DNA of 64,000 nucleotides from Methanoregulaceae archaeon UBA467 (GCA_002503825.1 DASP01000012.1:1-64000); one strand, 5' to 3'; counted from the first letter of the stretch, positions 24,905-33,648 are shown. Made by a program: numbers and translations. Notes: generated by a model not told the origin, from the sequence alone.

Positions 24905-25780
24905 ATGGAAAGCGGTTTCGACCTGTTCAGCACCATACGACGAATAGAGATAGCGACAAGGACACCGGCCCGGGGCATGATCCAGGGGATTGACCGATCG
25001 TTTGTCAGGCAGACCGGGATCGAGTTTGCAGAACTGCGTGAGTATGTACCGGGTGATGATATACGTCACCTCGACTGGAAGGTGACCGCCCGGATGGACC
25101 GGCCTTTCATGAGAGAATGCACCGGGGAGCGTGACCAGACCTATTATTTTGTGATTGACCGTTCGGGTTCGTGCGCATTCGGGTCAGAAATTCCGAAAGA
25201 ACGGATGATGCTCGAGATAGCCGCGAGCCTCATGTATGCGGCATACCGTGACGGCGAACAGGTGGCACTCTGTTGTTTTACCGACGGTATCGAGTGTCTC
25301 TTCCCGCCCGGCCGCGGGAAAAAACATCTTATTGCGTCATTGAAGATGCTCTCAACTCATACACCTTCAAAAAAGGCGACTGACCTCGGCCCGGTCATTG
25401 AATATCTCTGCAGTGCAGTTAAAAGAAGGAGTGCAGTGGTGATCATATCAGACTTTTTCTGTCCCGTCGACACCCGGCTTTTATCAGTTCTCTGCAGAAG
25501 GCATGAGGTGACCGCAGTGCAGGTCGTGGACAGAAACGAGGAATATCTGCCCGATATCGGTATGATCATGACCGAGGACGAAGAGACCGGCGATCAGGTT
25601 CTCATCGATACGTCAGACCGCTCTGTCCGTGAAGCGTATGCGTCGGCGTCTTCCGAATACAACCGGCACCTTTCGTCGGCTTTTGCGCGTGCCCGGGCAG
25701 GATTCGTTCGAATCGGGACCGACAACGATTACGCAGCCATTCTTAACAGGTATTTCCGCAGAATCTCCCGGGGGATTTAA
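24905..25780 (+). CDS. DUF58 protein (MoxR partner)
   Basis: About 291 residues. It has the DUF58 signature IEFAELREYVPGDDIRHLDWK and TARMDRPFMRE, followed by a VWA-like fold whose metal-site-like start is VIDRSGSCAFG. DUF58 proteins are regularly encoded next to MoxR and VWA genes and are thought to bind the ATPase or its client. The start at 24905 has GGAGG five bases upstream and gives the usual short N terminus (MESGFDLFSTIRRIEI). An upstream in-frame ATG at 24857 overlaps the MoxR stop but lacks a ribosome site. Translation is probably coupled to MoxR in either case. No signal peptide, so cytoplasmic. Confidence 0.88.
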   Translation: MESGFDLFSTIRRIEIATRTPARGMIQGIDRSFVRQTGIEFAELREYVPGDDIRHLDWKVTARMDRPFMRECTGERDQTYYFVIDRSGSCAFGSEIPKERMMLEIAASLMYAAYRDGEQVALCCFTDGIECLFPPGRGKKHLIASLKMLSTHTPSKKATDLGPVIEYLCSAVKRRSAVVIISDFFCPVDTRLLSVLCRRHEVTAVQVVDRNEEYLPDIGMIMTEDEETGDQVLIDTSDRSVREAYASASSEYNRHLSSAFARARAGFVRIGTDNDYAAILNRYFRRISRGI

Positions 25781-25781
25781 A

Positions 25782-26732
25782 ATGCCCTGTTTTTCGCAGC
25801 CGTTCTGGCTTCCAGGACTAATTCTCGTCCCGGTATTATATTACCTCTATCTCCGCACCCTTGAGAAGAAGCGGTACGAGGCTTTGCGTTTTTCACGTGT
25901 TTCCGTCCTTAAATCAATTCTTGGAGACACACATAACAACCGGTACCCGAGAACGCTGTTTCTTCTCTCCCTCCTCGCACTCAGCCTGCTGTTTATTGGT
26001 CTGGCAGACCCGCAGATTCCACTTGAAGAGGTCAAAGAGGGTGCAAACGTGGTGCTGGTGCTGGACGTGTCCGGAAGCATGGCCGCAACAGATTATCAGC
26101 CGAACCGGCTTGAATCTGCAAAATACGCGGCAGGAATTCTCCTCCGCGAACTTGACCCTGACGATTACGCCGGGATCGTCATGTTTGAATCAGGTGCCAC
26201 CAGCGCCGCATATTTAAGCCCGGACCGGGAAAGGGTTCTCCGCAAACTGGAGGCGGTCAGCGGAAGAGACGGGAGCACGGCACTGGGAGACGGCCTTGCA
26301 CTTGGCATCGATATGGCATCGTCAATTCCCGGGAGGAACGGCGTCGTCATCCTCCTCTCCGACGGCGTGAATAATGCAGGGATGATCAATCCGTCCGAAG
26401 CCGTTTCATTTGCACAATCCGAGGGCATCAGGGTTTACACTGTTGGTATCGGCTCGACTGAACCCATAGTGTCAGGTTACACGTGGTACGGTGACCCTGA
26501 ATATGCATCGCTTGATGAAGCGACTCTGCAGGAGATCGCAACGGCGACCGGCGGAAAATATTTCAGATCGGTTGACCGCCGGACACTGAACGATATCTAC
26601 GCAGGCCTCACAAAGGAGATTGTCCGGGAAACAAAAGAGACCAGTATTGCAGTCTTTTTCTTTGCAGGTGCATGCGTTGTAATCCTCCTTGAGATCTACT
26701 GCCGGTACGGGCGGAGACGGATTATTCCATGA
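25782..26732 (+). CDS. BatA-like membrane VWA-domain protein
   Basis: 316 residues from ATG 25782, with GGGGGA six bases upstream; the DUF58 stop ends at 25780. Two membrane segments near the N terminus (residues 8-25 and 58-75), then a VWA domain with an intact MIDAS (DVSGS at 95-99, a conserved Thr in GSTALGDGL and Asp in LLSDGVNNAG), then a C-terminal membrane helix (IAVFFFAGACVVILLEIYC). This is the BatA/aerotolerance-type layout. The VWA domain probably binds a client or the BatD-like protein outside the membrane in a metal-dependent way. Overlaps the next gene by 4 bp (ATGA). Confidence 0.9.
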   Translation: MPCFSQPFWLPGLILVPVLYYLYLRTLEKKRYEALRFSRVSVLKSILGDTHNNRYPRTLFLLSLLALSLLFIGLADPQIPLEEVKEGANVVLVLDVSGSMAATDYQPNRLESAKYAAGILLRELDPDDYAGIVMFESGATSAAYLSPDRERVLRKLEAVSGRDGSTALGDGLALGIDMASSIPGRNGVVILLSDGVNNAGMINPSEAVSFAQSEGIRVYTVGIGSTEPIVSGYTWYGDPEYASLDEATLQEIATATGGKYFRSVDRRTLNDIYAGLTKEIVRETKETSIAVFFFAGACVVILLEIYCRYGRRRIIP

Positions 26733-28294
26733 AACCGGTATTTTTTGCATTATTCTGCTGCATCCTCCTGTGTACTGGTGTATCAGGGGAAATCACCTTC
26801 ACACTGCCGAAATCAGAGTATTATGTTCCGCTCGGGGGGACAATGGAGATCGGAATATTTTCAGAGAATACCGGGGGAGATATGACAGGTACGCTCACCC
26901 GGTCCGAAAACCGGACTATTATCGGAAAGGACGGCCTCCCGGAATCGGTACGAAAAAAAGAGTCCGGCCTGTACCTGGTACGGGAGGGTAACAGCACTAT
27001 CACTTTAAGTTCAGGTTCATCCGATGTAACAGCGACATCCGTGCTCTGCATCGTCTTTGAATATTCTGATCCCGGTACTCACGCCATCACACTCGACGGG
27101 CCGGTCATCCATTTCGTATCAGAGGTTTCATCATCACCGTACGAATCGAATCCGCTCCTGAGCAGGGAGAACAGTCCTGCACAAACCGGTCCGGCCGGTT
27201 CTGCGGGCCAGTCCGGCGGCCGGGAAAGTGTGAACCCGCAATCCGCCACCGGGGATCGCTCACCGATCGTGAATCCGGTGCCTGACGATTCAGCCTCACT
27301 TGAATCTTACATCTCGGCTGTGAATGAGCAGTATGAACGGGACAGGGAGAGCCTTGAACAAATCCTTGACGCGGATCCACTCTATTCCGGAGCCCGCAGT
27401 TCACTGTCTGCGAAAGGCTACTTCATCGAATCAAAAAATATCCTTCCGGATTCCAATGAATCAGGCACGTTTCGCTGCGAATACCGTTCGGGGACACGCA
27501 TCCCTGCAGATGTGAGCGGACAGATATCGGGGGGATGTGTCTCCCGGCTCCTGATGTCCGGTCGCGGGGGAGATATCATCCCGGAAGTCCTGCTAAAAAA
27601 TGATACATTCCAGGATTATAACGGCATCCTGACCTCAGAAGGACTGCACCTCAACTGCACTTCTGTTGAAGCTGTTCCCGGCAGTGAAACAATTACCGTC
27701 CTTTATACAGTGATGCCGGAAAACTCTGCTGCGGTGACTGCTGTAATGGTGAACGGTACATTATGGTCGGTCATTCTGGACCGCCCGGCCCGGAATAATG
27801 AATTTTTCATTATCGTTGCAGGATTTATCGTGATTTGTGCAATAGCCGGCGGAGGGTTTGTGATCTACAGGAGGAGACGGAGTATCAGTGCCGGACCTGT
27901 TTCCGAAGATACCGCGATTCCGCCTGTACATGGATCAACACTGGAAAACGGCGCACAAATACTTCTTACGCAGGCGATGGAGGCATACCGTTCCGGTGAT
28001 ATCAGGCAGGCATATGAATATGCCGGAAGGGCAATCCGCCATCATATTTCCTGTAGTTATGGCACCGGGACTGAAATTACCGGCACAGAAGCAATCCGTA
28101 TTCTGACCGGCTCCGGTGTCAGGTCGCCAGTGGCGGAATCGGTTCTTGAAACGTGCAGCCAGGTGGCATATGCCGGATCCACCGGCGATACCAGGGAGTT
28201 TAACCAGATTATCCATAAGATTGAAGAGTTTATTCTTTTACGGGAGAACGGGTTACCGACCGGAAGCACCTCGAATGGAGGTGATGAGGATTAA
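26729..28294 (+). CDS. BatD-like membrane-anchored protein, last gene of the MoxR operon
   Basis: 521 residues. Signal peptide (MKPVFFALFCCILLCTGVSG), then a roughly 330-residue extracellular region rich in beta strands and Ser/Gly/Pro linkers, one membrane helix near 365-385 (FFIIVAGFIVICAIAGGGFVIY) followed by RRRR, then a cytoplasmic helical domain (LTQAMEAYRSGDIRQAYEYAGRAI and EFNQIIHKIEEFILL). It occupies the BatD position in the operon, and the cytoplasmic tail resembles the DUF4129-like helical tails found in such operons. The extracellular part has no family I can name. Start overlaps the VWA gene by 4 bp. Confidence 0.75.
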   Translation: MKPVFFALFCCILLCTGVSGEITFTLPKSEYYVPLGGTMEIGIFSENTGGDMTGTLTRSENRTIIGKDGLPESVRKKESGLYLVREGNSTITLSSGSSDVTATSVLCIVFEYSDPGTHAITLDGPVIHFVSEVSSSPYESNPLLSRENSPAQTGPAGSAGQSGGRESVNPQSATGDRSPIVNPVPDDSASLESYISAVNEQYERDRESLEQILDADPLYSGARSSLSAKGYFIESKNILPDSNESGTFRCEYRSGTRIPADVSGQISGGCVSRLLMSGRGGDIIPEVLLKNDTFQDYNGILTSEGLHLNCTSVEAVPGSETITVLYTVMPENSAAVTAVMVNGTLWSVILDRPARNNEFFIIVAGFIVICAIAGGGFVIYRRRRSISAGPVSEDTAIPPVHGSTLENGAQILLTQAMEAYRSGDIRQAYEYAGRAIRHHISCSYGTGTEITGTEAIRILTGSGVRSPVAESVLETCSQVAYAGSTGDTREFNQIIHKIEEFILLRENGLPTGSTSNGGDED

Positions 28295-28327
28295 ATTTTT
28301 TCCAGGCATTCCCCATCATACATCTAT

Positions 28328-28374
28328 GTTAACTTAGAATAGTTAACAAAAATCATTTTTAAAATTATTATAAA
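28328..28374 (+). promoter_or_regulatory. Operator-like repeat and TATA box of the ECF operon
   Basis: GTTAACT (28328-28334) and AGTTAAC (28341-28347) are perfect 7-bp arms with a 6-bp spacer; each contains the GTTAAC palindrome. A TATA-like ATTATTATAAAC follows at 28364-28374, about 36 bp from the ATG at 28410 (GGTG in front). The repeat lies just upstream of the TATA element, so a repressor or activator could bind there. It shows that the operon has its own promoter, separate from the MoxR operon. Confidence 0.5.
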
Positions 28375-28409
28375 CTACTAAGTACAAATAGATTATTTAT
28401 CGGTGTTCC

Positions 28410-29114
28410 ATGACCATATTGCTCTCTCTGGATGATACAGATAACCTGACCTCGCGGGGTACCGGAAGGCTTGCACGAGATATTGCCGGAATAATTCAGA
28501 CGACCTGGCCGGTTCGTGCAGTCACCAGGCACCAGCTCTTTGTACATGAAGCGATTCCCTTTACCTCGCACAACAGCTGCGCTGTAATCCATATCGATGC
28601 TGAAGGACAAAAAGCGGCTGATGATGTTTTCGATATTGCAGAACGCGCAATAATGGAAGATTTTATCGACGGCAGCGATCCAGGCGTTGCATCTGCAGAT
28701 ATCCGCCAAATACCACCGGCAGTGATAGCATTCGGGAAAGACGCAAAAATCCGGGTTCTTTCCCAGGACCATGCACGGGTGCTCGCATCAAATTCTGCGA
28801 TCCGTCTCAAGGGGCTTGGCGGCACCGAAGACGGAGTTATAGGTGCAATGGCAGGTCTCGGACTTGCCCTTACCGGAAACGACGGCAGGTATCTCTCTTT
28901 AGGCCGGGTACGACAGCACACCGGACCGCAGGATGCATTTACGCTTCTTAAATCCGGAATCAATGGCATTTTTGCACTTGACGGCAGGGAGATTACCGAA
29001 GGGACTATCATCATACAGGAAGGAAAATCAGCAAAGCCGTGTCCTGTCAATGGAAACGCAATTCTCTTTGTCGAGGAGTTGAACGGGTCATTCCATGCCG
29101 TCAAGCGGGACTGA
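28410..29114 (+). CDS. TiaS-like single-domain protein
   Basis: 234 residues matching the N-terminal kinase-like domain of TiaS, the archaeal enzyme that attaches agmatine to C34 of tRNA-Ile2. It keeps LSLDDTDNLTSRGTG (the DDTD metal/ATP motif), VTRHQLFVHEAIPFTSHNSCAV (equivalent to the TiaS RLNPxIPYKTRGNGAV stretch) and GLGGTEDGVIGAMAGLGL. The OB-fold and zinc ribbon that bind tRNA in full TiaS are missing, so it is unlikely to be the tRNA enzyme; a small-molecule kinase or ligase role is possible. First gene of the ECF operon, overlapping the next gene by 20 bp, so its role is probably tied to the imported substrate. Confidence 0.7.
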   Translation: MTILLSLDDTDNLTSRGTGRLARDIAGIIQTTWPVRAVTRHQLFVHEAIPFTSHNSCAVIHIDAEGQKAADDVFDIAERAIMEDFIDGSDPGVASADIRQIPPAVIAFGKDAKIRVLSQDHARVLASNSAIRLKGLGGTEDGVIGAMAGLGLALTGNDGRYLSLGRVRQHTGPQDAFTLLKSGINGIFALDGREITEGTIIIQEGKSAKPCPVNGNAILFVEELNGSFHAVKRD

Positions 29115-29916
29115 TCGTGATATTCGCAGAAAGATCAGGATCTCATTCTGGATCATCCTCTTGTTCCTGGCAGGAATGATAGTGCTCCAGATTGTTGCAG
29201 AAAACCTGTACCCGCCTCAGGAAATTGAAAATTCCCTGCAACTGTCACGGAACCAGACTTATACATTTGCGGATTTCAAATATGGCCCCCAGGACTGGAG
29301 ACCCTATAATTATCCGCTCCGTATTGATGCCGGTACAGCCGGAGGGAACGGATCGTGGTACGTGATGTTTATCAGCCTGGACGGCACCCCCTGGGGAGGA
29401 AACCCGAACATGGAGCGACGCAGGCACCTTGTTGTCGACTACCGGTTTGAAAACCTGTCTGGAATGGCAGCGTTCCATCTCTATGGAATACGCAAATATT
29501 CCCCGGAATGCGTGACGAACAGGCAGGACGGATATGGAACATCGGGATATATGGTCATAGGATCGGATCTCCCGGGAATGCCCGCATCCGGAACTGAGAT
29601 CCTGCCGGGCTTCAACAATGTAGAGATCAGCCTGTCAAACCTGCCTGCATCGGCAATAAGCGGAACAGAAGAGCGATATTTACTGGAATTTAACAAGGGG
29701 CCGGCATCGGGCCAGGATTCCCTTCATTTTACTACCGATCTCTCTTTCCGCAAGGGTCAGGTGATTACGACGCCGTCCCGGCAGGGCAGTTTCTATATCA
29801 CGCACACCGGAGGCAGTCCCCTTTCCGATATTATTCTTATGGTAGCGGTAAATCAAACCCAGCCTGACACGTTCAGGGTGCATATCACCTCAGTACCGGA
29901 GGCGGAGGATCCATGA
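29095..29916 (+). CDS. Membrane-anchored protein with the two-part domain in swapped order
   Basis: 273 residues. One N-terminal membrane helix (ISFWIILLFLAGMIVLQIV), then an extracellular part. Its first half (about 45-160) matches the second module of the domain in the giant surface proteins: ADFKYGPQDWRPY, MFISLDG, YRFENLSGMAAFHLYG and GYMVIG. Its second half (about 200-268) matches their first module: LHFTTDLSFRKGQV, GSFYITHTGG, MVAVNQTQPDTFRVHI. So the modules are circularly permuted. It sits between the TiaS-like gene (20-bp overlap) and the ECF S-component gene (4-bp overlap), which suggests an anchored receptor or accessory subunit delivering substrate to the ECF importer. The ligand is unknown. 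Confidence 0.7.
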   Translation: MPSSGTDRDIRRKIRISFWIILLFLAGMIVLQIVAENLYPPQEIENSLQLSRNQTYTFADFKYGPQDWRPYNYPLRIDAGTAGGNGSWYVMFISLDGTPWGGNPNMERRRHLVVDYRFENLSGMAAFHLYGIRKYSPECVTNRQDGYGTSGYMVIGSDLPGMPASGTEILPGFNNVEISLSNLPASAISGTEERYLLEFNKGPASGQDSLHFTTDLSFRKGQVITTPSRQGSFYITHTGGSPLSDIILMVAVNQTQPDTFRVHITSVPEAEDP

Positions 29917-30461
29917 CACCACGAAAAGGATATTTTTCCCTCTATGAACTGGCGCTTCTCTCCACCTGTGGCGCCCTTGTATTTGTATTGAAGATCGCCC
30001 TGAAGGTCCCCATCCATGTTCCGGGTCATTCCGGGATTTTCTGGGTGATCCCTGTAATCCTCGGCGTGGGAATCGTCAAAAAATTCGGCTCCGGCACATA
30101 TATCGGATTCATTTCAGGCATACTCGTATCGTTCTTCGGCATGAGCGGGCTCTATATGTTTGATTTCTTTGAATACCTCTCGATGGGCATGACTATCGAT
30201 ATTATCGCATTTATCTTTGCATATGCACTCGATCGGCCTTCGGTCGGATTCATCGCCGGGGCGGTGGGAAATATCGTAAAAATGGTCGTAAATTTTGCGG
30301 TCCAGATGGTATTCGGTATACCGGCGACATTTATTCTGATTGGAATAGGGCTTGCTTCCGTCACACACCTGGTCTTCGGTGGTCTCGGTGGGATTTTTGC
30401 TGCACTGGTGCTGGCCCGGCTGGCCCGTGCGGGAGTGATACCGGATCATGGCGGCGAGTAA
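29913..30461 (+). CDS. ECF transporter substrate-binding (S) component
   Basis: 182 residues, very hydrophobic, with about five to six membrane helices. The N-terminal region (YELALLSTCGALVFVLKIAL) has the small-residue A/G/V pattern used by S components to dock on EcfT. It is followed by IHVPGHSGIFWVIPVILG, a motif I associate with vitamin- or metal-type S components but cannot assign to a substrate. A Gly-rich FGGLGGIFAALVLARLARAG helix closes the protein. Overlaps the upstream gene by 4 bp and the downstream ATPase gene by 14 bp. Translational coupling with the other ECF genes shows it to be part of the importer. Confidence 0.82.
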   Translation: MTPRKGYFSLYELALLSTCGALVFVLKIALKVPIHVPGHSGIFWVIPVILGVGIVKKFGSGTYIGFISGILVSFFGMSGLYMFDFFEYLSMGMTIDIIAFIFAYALDRPSVGFIAGAVGNIVKMVVNFAVQMVFGIPATFILIGIGLASVTHLVFGGLGGIFAALVLARLARAGVIPDHGGE

Positions 30462-31971
30462 TATAATCGAGGTGACAAATCTCTCTTTTACGTATCCGCG
30501 GACAGTATCCGGAAGGGCAATCACTGCTCTTTCCGGTGTCTCGCTCGGGATCCGGCAGGGCGAGATGGTGGTCATAACAGGGCCGAGCGGATCCGGCAAA
30601 TCCACGTTCTGCCGTTGTCTCAACGGGCTTATTCCACATGTCCAGCGGGGCAGCATGTCAGGTGACGTTGTGGTTGCCGGAATGAATACAAAAAATCATT
30701 TTATCACCGATTATTCCCCGGTTGTCGGACTGGTCTTCCAGAACCCGGATGATCATCTTGTTGCGGGCGACGTCGATTCTGAAATTGCATTCGGACCTGA
30801 GCAGATGGGATGGGATCCGGCCGCGATCGAGGAGGGAATCCGCACGACAGTCCGGGCCCTTGGCATCGGTCATTTAAGGGGAAGACCGGTAGAAGAACTT
30901 TCCTGGGGCGAACGACAGCGGGTCGCCATCGCCTCCGCAACCGTCATAAATCCGCGGATCCTCGTACTTGACGAGCCATTTTCCGGGATCGATGAAACGG
31001 GTTCAAACATCCTTCTTAACTTCCTGTCATCGCTGAATGCAGATCAGAAAACCACGATTATTATAGTTGAGCACCGGATGGACCGGATTTTCAGTATCGC
31101 ATGCCGTATGGTCGAATTTATCAACGGTAAAATTGTCTATGACGGGGAAGGATCGCAATTCTTTCGTTCCCGCCGGATTGACCGGACTACCGTACAACCT
31201 GTCGATGACACGAATTACGGATGCGAACCCGTTTCAGGCGGACCTGCACCGGTCATCTCCCTCAGGCATATCACGTATTCCTACCCCGGGTCCTTGTCTC
31301 CGTCCCTGTCTGACGTAAACCTTGATTTTTACCCGTATGAAATTACATTCATCAAAGGTCCGAACGGATCCGGCAAAAGCACACTTATCCGTCACTTAAA
31401 CGGCATCCTGACGCCGGATTCAGGCGAGGTGCTGCTCCTGGGACAGCCTGTCAGGGGAAAGACGATCGCTTCTCTCTCAAGAACGGTCGGGACGCTCCTG
31501 CAGCATGCGGATTACCAGCTCTTTGAAGAGACTATTGCAGAAGAACTTGCATTTGCCCCGAATAATTTCGGTATTCCGGAAGATGAAATTTCAACCAGGA
31601 GCAGGAGAGTGTCAGATGACCTGTGTATCAGTCACCTTGGCTCCGGTACCCCTCCATTGAGCCTGTCGGCAGGAGAGAAACAGCGGGTCGCGATCGGCGG
31701 ACTCCTCATGATGGACACTCCTGTCATTGCAATGGACGAACCGACAATCGGGCTTGATATGGAGCTTAAGTCACGTCTTGCAGATCTGATGAAAAAATAC
31801 CGTGACCATGGCACGGCCGTCATCATTGCTACCCATGACCGCGAATTCAGCACCCTCTGTGCGGACAGGATTGTCAGGATGTCAGGGGGGAGTATCACTG
31901 CCGATTACCGGGTCGGGAACGGAAAACGGGTAGTGCCGCAGGGATATGCGGATTTCGCGGGGTCACGGTGA
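30448..31971 (+). CDS. ECF transporter energy-coupling ATPase, two fused domains
   Basis: 507 residues containing two ABC ATPase domains in one chain. First: Walker A GPSGSGKST (45-53), signature LSWGERQRV, Walker B ILVLDEPFSGID. Second, from about residue 275: Walker A GPNGSGKST (about 305), signature LSAGEKQRV, Walker B VIAMDEPTIGLD and switch His in ATHDRE. Both sites look intact. ECF modules usually use two separate ATPases or one homodimer; a fused pair (EcfAA', as in YkoD-type and some archaeal systems) gives the same stoichiometry. Overlaps the S gene by 14 bp and the T gene by 4 bp, so one transcript encodes the transporter. Confidence 0.92.
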   Translation: MAASNIIEVTNLSFTYPRTVSGRAITALSGVSLGIRQGEMVVITGPSGSGKSTFCRCLNGLIPHVQRGSMSGDVVVAGMNTKNHFITDYSPVVGLVFQNPDDHLVAGDVDSEIAFGPEQMGWDPAAIEEGIRTTVRALGIGHLRGRPVEELSWGERQRVAIASATVINPRILVLDEPFSGIDETGSNILLNFLSSLNADQKTTIIIVEHRMDRIFSIACRMVEFINGKIVYDGEGSQFFRSRRIDRTTVQPVDDTNYGCEPVSGGPAPVISLRHITYSYPGSLSPSLSDVNLDFYPYEITFIKGPNGSGKSTLIRHLNGILTPDSGEVLLLGQPVRGKTIASLSRTVGTLLQHADYQLFEETIAEELAFAPNNFGIPEDEISTRSRRVSDDLCISHLGSGTPPLSLSAGEKQRVAIGGLLMMDTPVIAMDEPTIGLDMELKSRLADLMKKYRDHGTAVIIATHDREFSTLCADRIVRMSGGSITADYRVGNGKRVVPQGYADFAGSR

Positions 31972-32780
31972 TGTTTCCGTTTAAGAAAAGACGATCGGCC
32001 CTTGTCGGATTTGTTCCCGGAGATACATGGGTTCACATGCTCGATCCCAGGACAAAACTATTTGCCATAGTCGTAATATGCCTTGCAACGCTTGCAGTCA
32101 CTTCACCGTCCCTGATGGCAGTCCCGTTCCTGTTTGTCATCCTTCTTACCCTGGTTTCGCACCTGGGCCGGCATCTTCTGCGGGCACTGGCTGCATTCTC
32201 CCCGTTGCTTGCCGTCATCCTCATCCTCGATTTGTTTTTCGCGGCTGTGGAACCGGGGACCCTGTACGCATCCGTTAATTTCGGTTTCTTCACTCTTGAT
32301 TTCTATTCAGGGAGACTCCTGTTCGCCCTTGCAATGGGTCTCCGTCTTCTCTCAATTGCAGCCATCTCCCTTCTTTTTATCATGACCACTGATTATTCCG
32401 CATTCGTCAGGAGCTTAAAAGCAATGCATGTACCAGACAGTATTTCATTCTCGCTCGGGTACGCCCTTCGATCGACCACGACCATGTGGAAGGATGCACA
32501 TCATATCGCTGATTCCCAGCGCTCACGCGGGCTTGAATTTGACAGGAGCGTGCTGACAAAAAACAGGAATCGCCTGATGGCGCTGACGGTCCCTGTTGCA
32601 GTCTCGGTCCTTAACCGTTCCGGAAAAGTATCGGAATCAATGCTTTCACGCGGCTACGGGTATTCAGAAAGGCCTACATATCATAATACTCCGGAATTCA
32701 GCATGTATGACGCCATTTTAATCCTTAGTCTTTGTAACATGCTGATGGTCGAATATATTTGTATCATTTATTCGGGGTAA
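31968..32780 (+). CDS. ecfT: ECF transporter transmembrane (T) component
   Basis: 270 residues. Early LDPRTKLFAIVV motif typical of EcfT/CbiQ, about five membrane helices, and the two cytoplasmic coupling-helix signatures containing A/S-R-G: HIADSQRSRGLEF and SESMLSRGYGY. These contact the two ATPase domains. A last hydrophobic segment (AILILSLCNMLMVEYICIIY) extends to the C terminus. Start overlaps the ATPase stop by 4 bp. With the S and A genes it makes a complete importer. Converges with the winged-helix gene at 32864; the 83-bp gap between them holds no gene. Confidence 0.92.
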   Translation: MMFPFKKRRSALVGFVPGDTWVHMLDPRTKLFAIVVICLATLAVTSPSLMAVPFLFVILLTLVSHLGRHLLRALAAFSPLLAVILILDLFFAAVEPGTLYASVNFGFFTLDFYSGRLLFALAMGLRLLSIAAISLLFIMTTDYSAFVRSLKAMHVPDSISFSLGYALRSTTTMWKDAHHIADSQRSRGLEFDRSVLTKNRNRLMALTVPVAVSVLNRSGKVSESMLSRGYGYSERPTYHNTPEFSMYDAILILSLCNMLMVEYICIIYSG

Positions 32781-32863
32781 CGACGGGAAGAGGTAAAAAA
32801 GCCATAATCACAGCTGCCCCGGGCGTTTTTTATATCACACACTGAAGGTCCCAACGGGGAGAA

Positions 32864-33439
32864 TTACTCCTCTTCCAGCCGGAATTTATTTAATGCCGTA
32901 TTTTTGGTCCTCCTGTTCTGTGTTTTACAGGAATCGCAGTATTTTCTCCGCCTGTCATTGACAAAAAATTCAGTCCCGCACAATACACAGGTATGGGAAC
33001 GCAATGGAATCATACGACTCTTTATATGGCGATCCGGCTTATTTTCAGCGGATTTTACCCGGGAACGGCTCACACCTGAACCGGGATCGGTCCTCTTCAT
33101 GGCTGAGATGAGGGACTGAAACAATCGCGGACCAAGTATCGAAATTGCGTCGCTGGCATAATCTGTCTCAAGTATATCTGCAGCAATCCGGTTTCCTTTC
33201 GGGGTGGTCATCAGACCCACCCGTTCATGCCGTTCAATATATCCCTGGCATTCCATTTTCTCGAGATCCAGGAGGAGTTTCCTTCTGCTTATACCGCATA
33301 CACGGGATAACTCTCCGGTTGGCGGAAACAGTATCTGCACATGGTCTGAAAAAAAATTCACCTTAATTTCACGTCGTTCACGAAGCATGAACGAAAGCAC
33401 CCTGTCAAATATAATTCCAGGGATGAGGCCCGATGCCAT
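32864..33439 (-). CDS. Winged-helix regulator with C-terminal zinc ribbon
   Basis: 191 residues. Residues 30-95 make a winged helix (GELSRVCGISRRKLLLDLEKMECQGYIE, then RVGLMTTPKGNRIA as the wing). After a basic linker the C terminus has CVLCGTEFFVNDRRRKYCDSC, a CxxC-CxxC zinc ribbon, then RRTKN. It is probably a DNA-binding transcription factor with a second nucleic-acid contact through the ribbon. Located convergently at the end of the ECF operon; that it regulates the operon is possible but not shown. No close ribosome site was found for ATG 33439, so the message may be leaderless. Confidence 0.75.
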   Translation of the reverse strand: MASGLIPGIIFDRVLSFMLRERREIKVNFFSDHVQILFPPTGELSRVCGISRRKLLLDLEKMECQGYIERHERVGLMTTPKGNRIAADILETDYASDAISILGPRLFQSLISAMKRTDPGSGVSRSRVKSAENKPDRHIKSRMIPLRSHTCVLCGTEFFVNDRRRKYCDSCKTQNRRTKNTALNKFRLEEE

Positions 33440-33648
33440 TCTATTGATATTATTTCACTATAGGTAATAAACCAACTGGAATACCAGGATTAATCCCGGC
33501 ATGGGAACAGCCACGAGTGTTTCAGATCCTGATGCACGACATACTGTAGATGAGTATCTCTCCGCTTTTTCAGAGGAAAAAAATGAAAACAGGCGGATAT
33601 GAAAAAGTCCGGGTAATATCTGCAGCGCCTCAATTTTCATGCTCATTT

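Noticed and set aside
33501..33602. 33-codon forward frame (begins MGTATSVSDPDARHTVDEYL)
   Set aside because: Helical and plausible in composition, but without a ribosome site or similarity to anything; too short to support.
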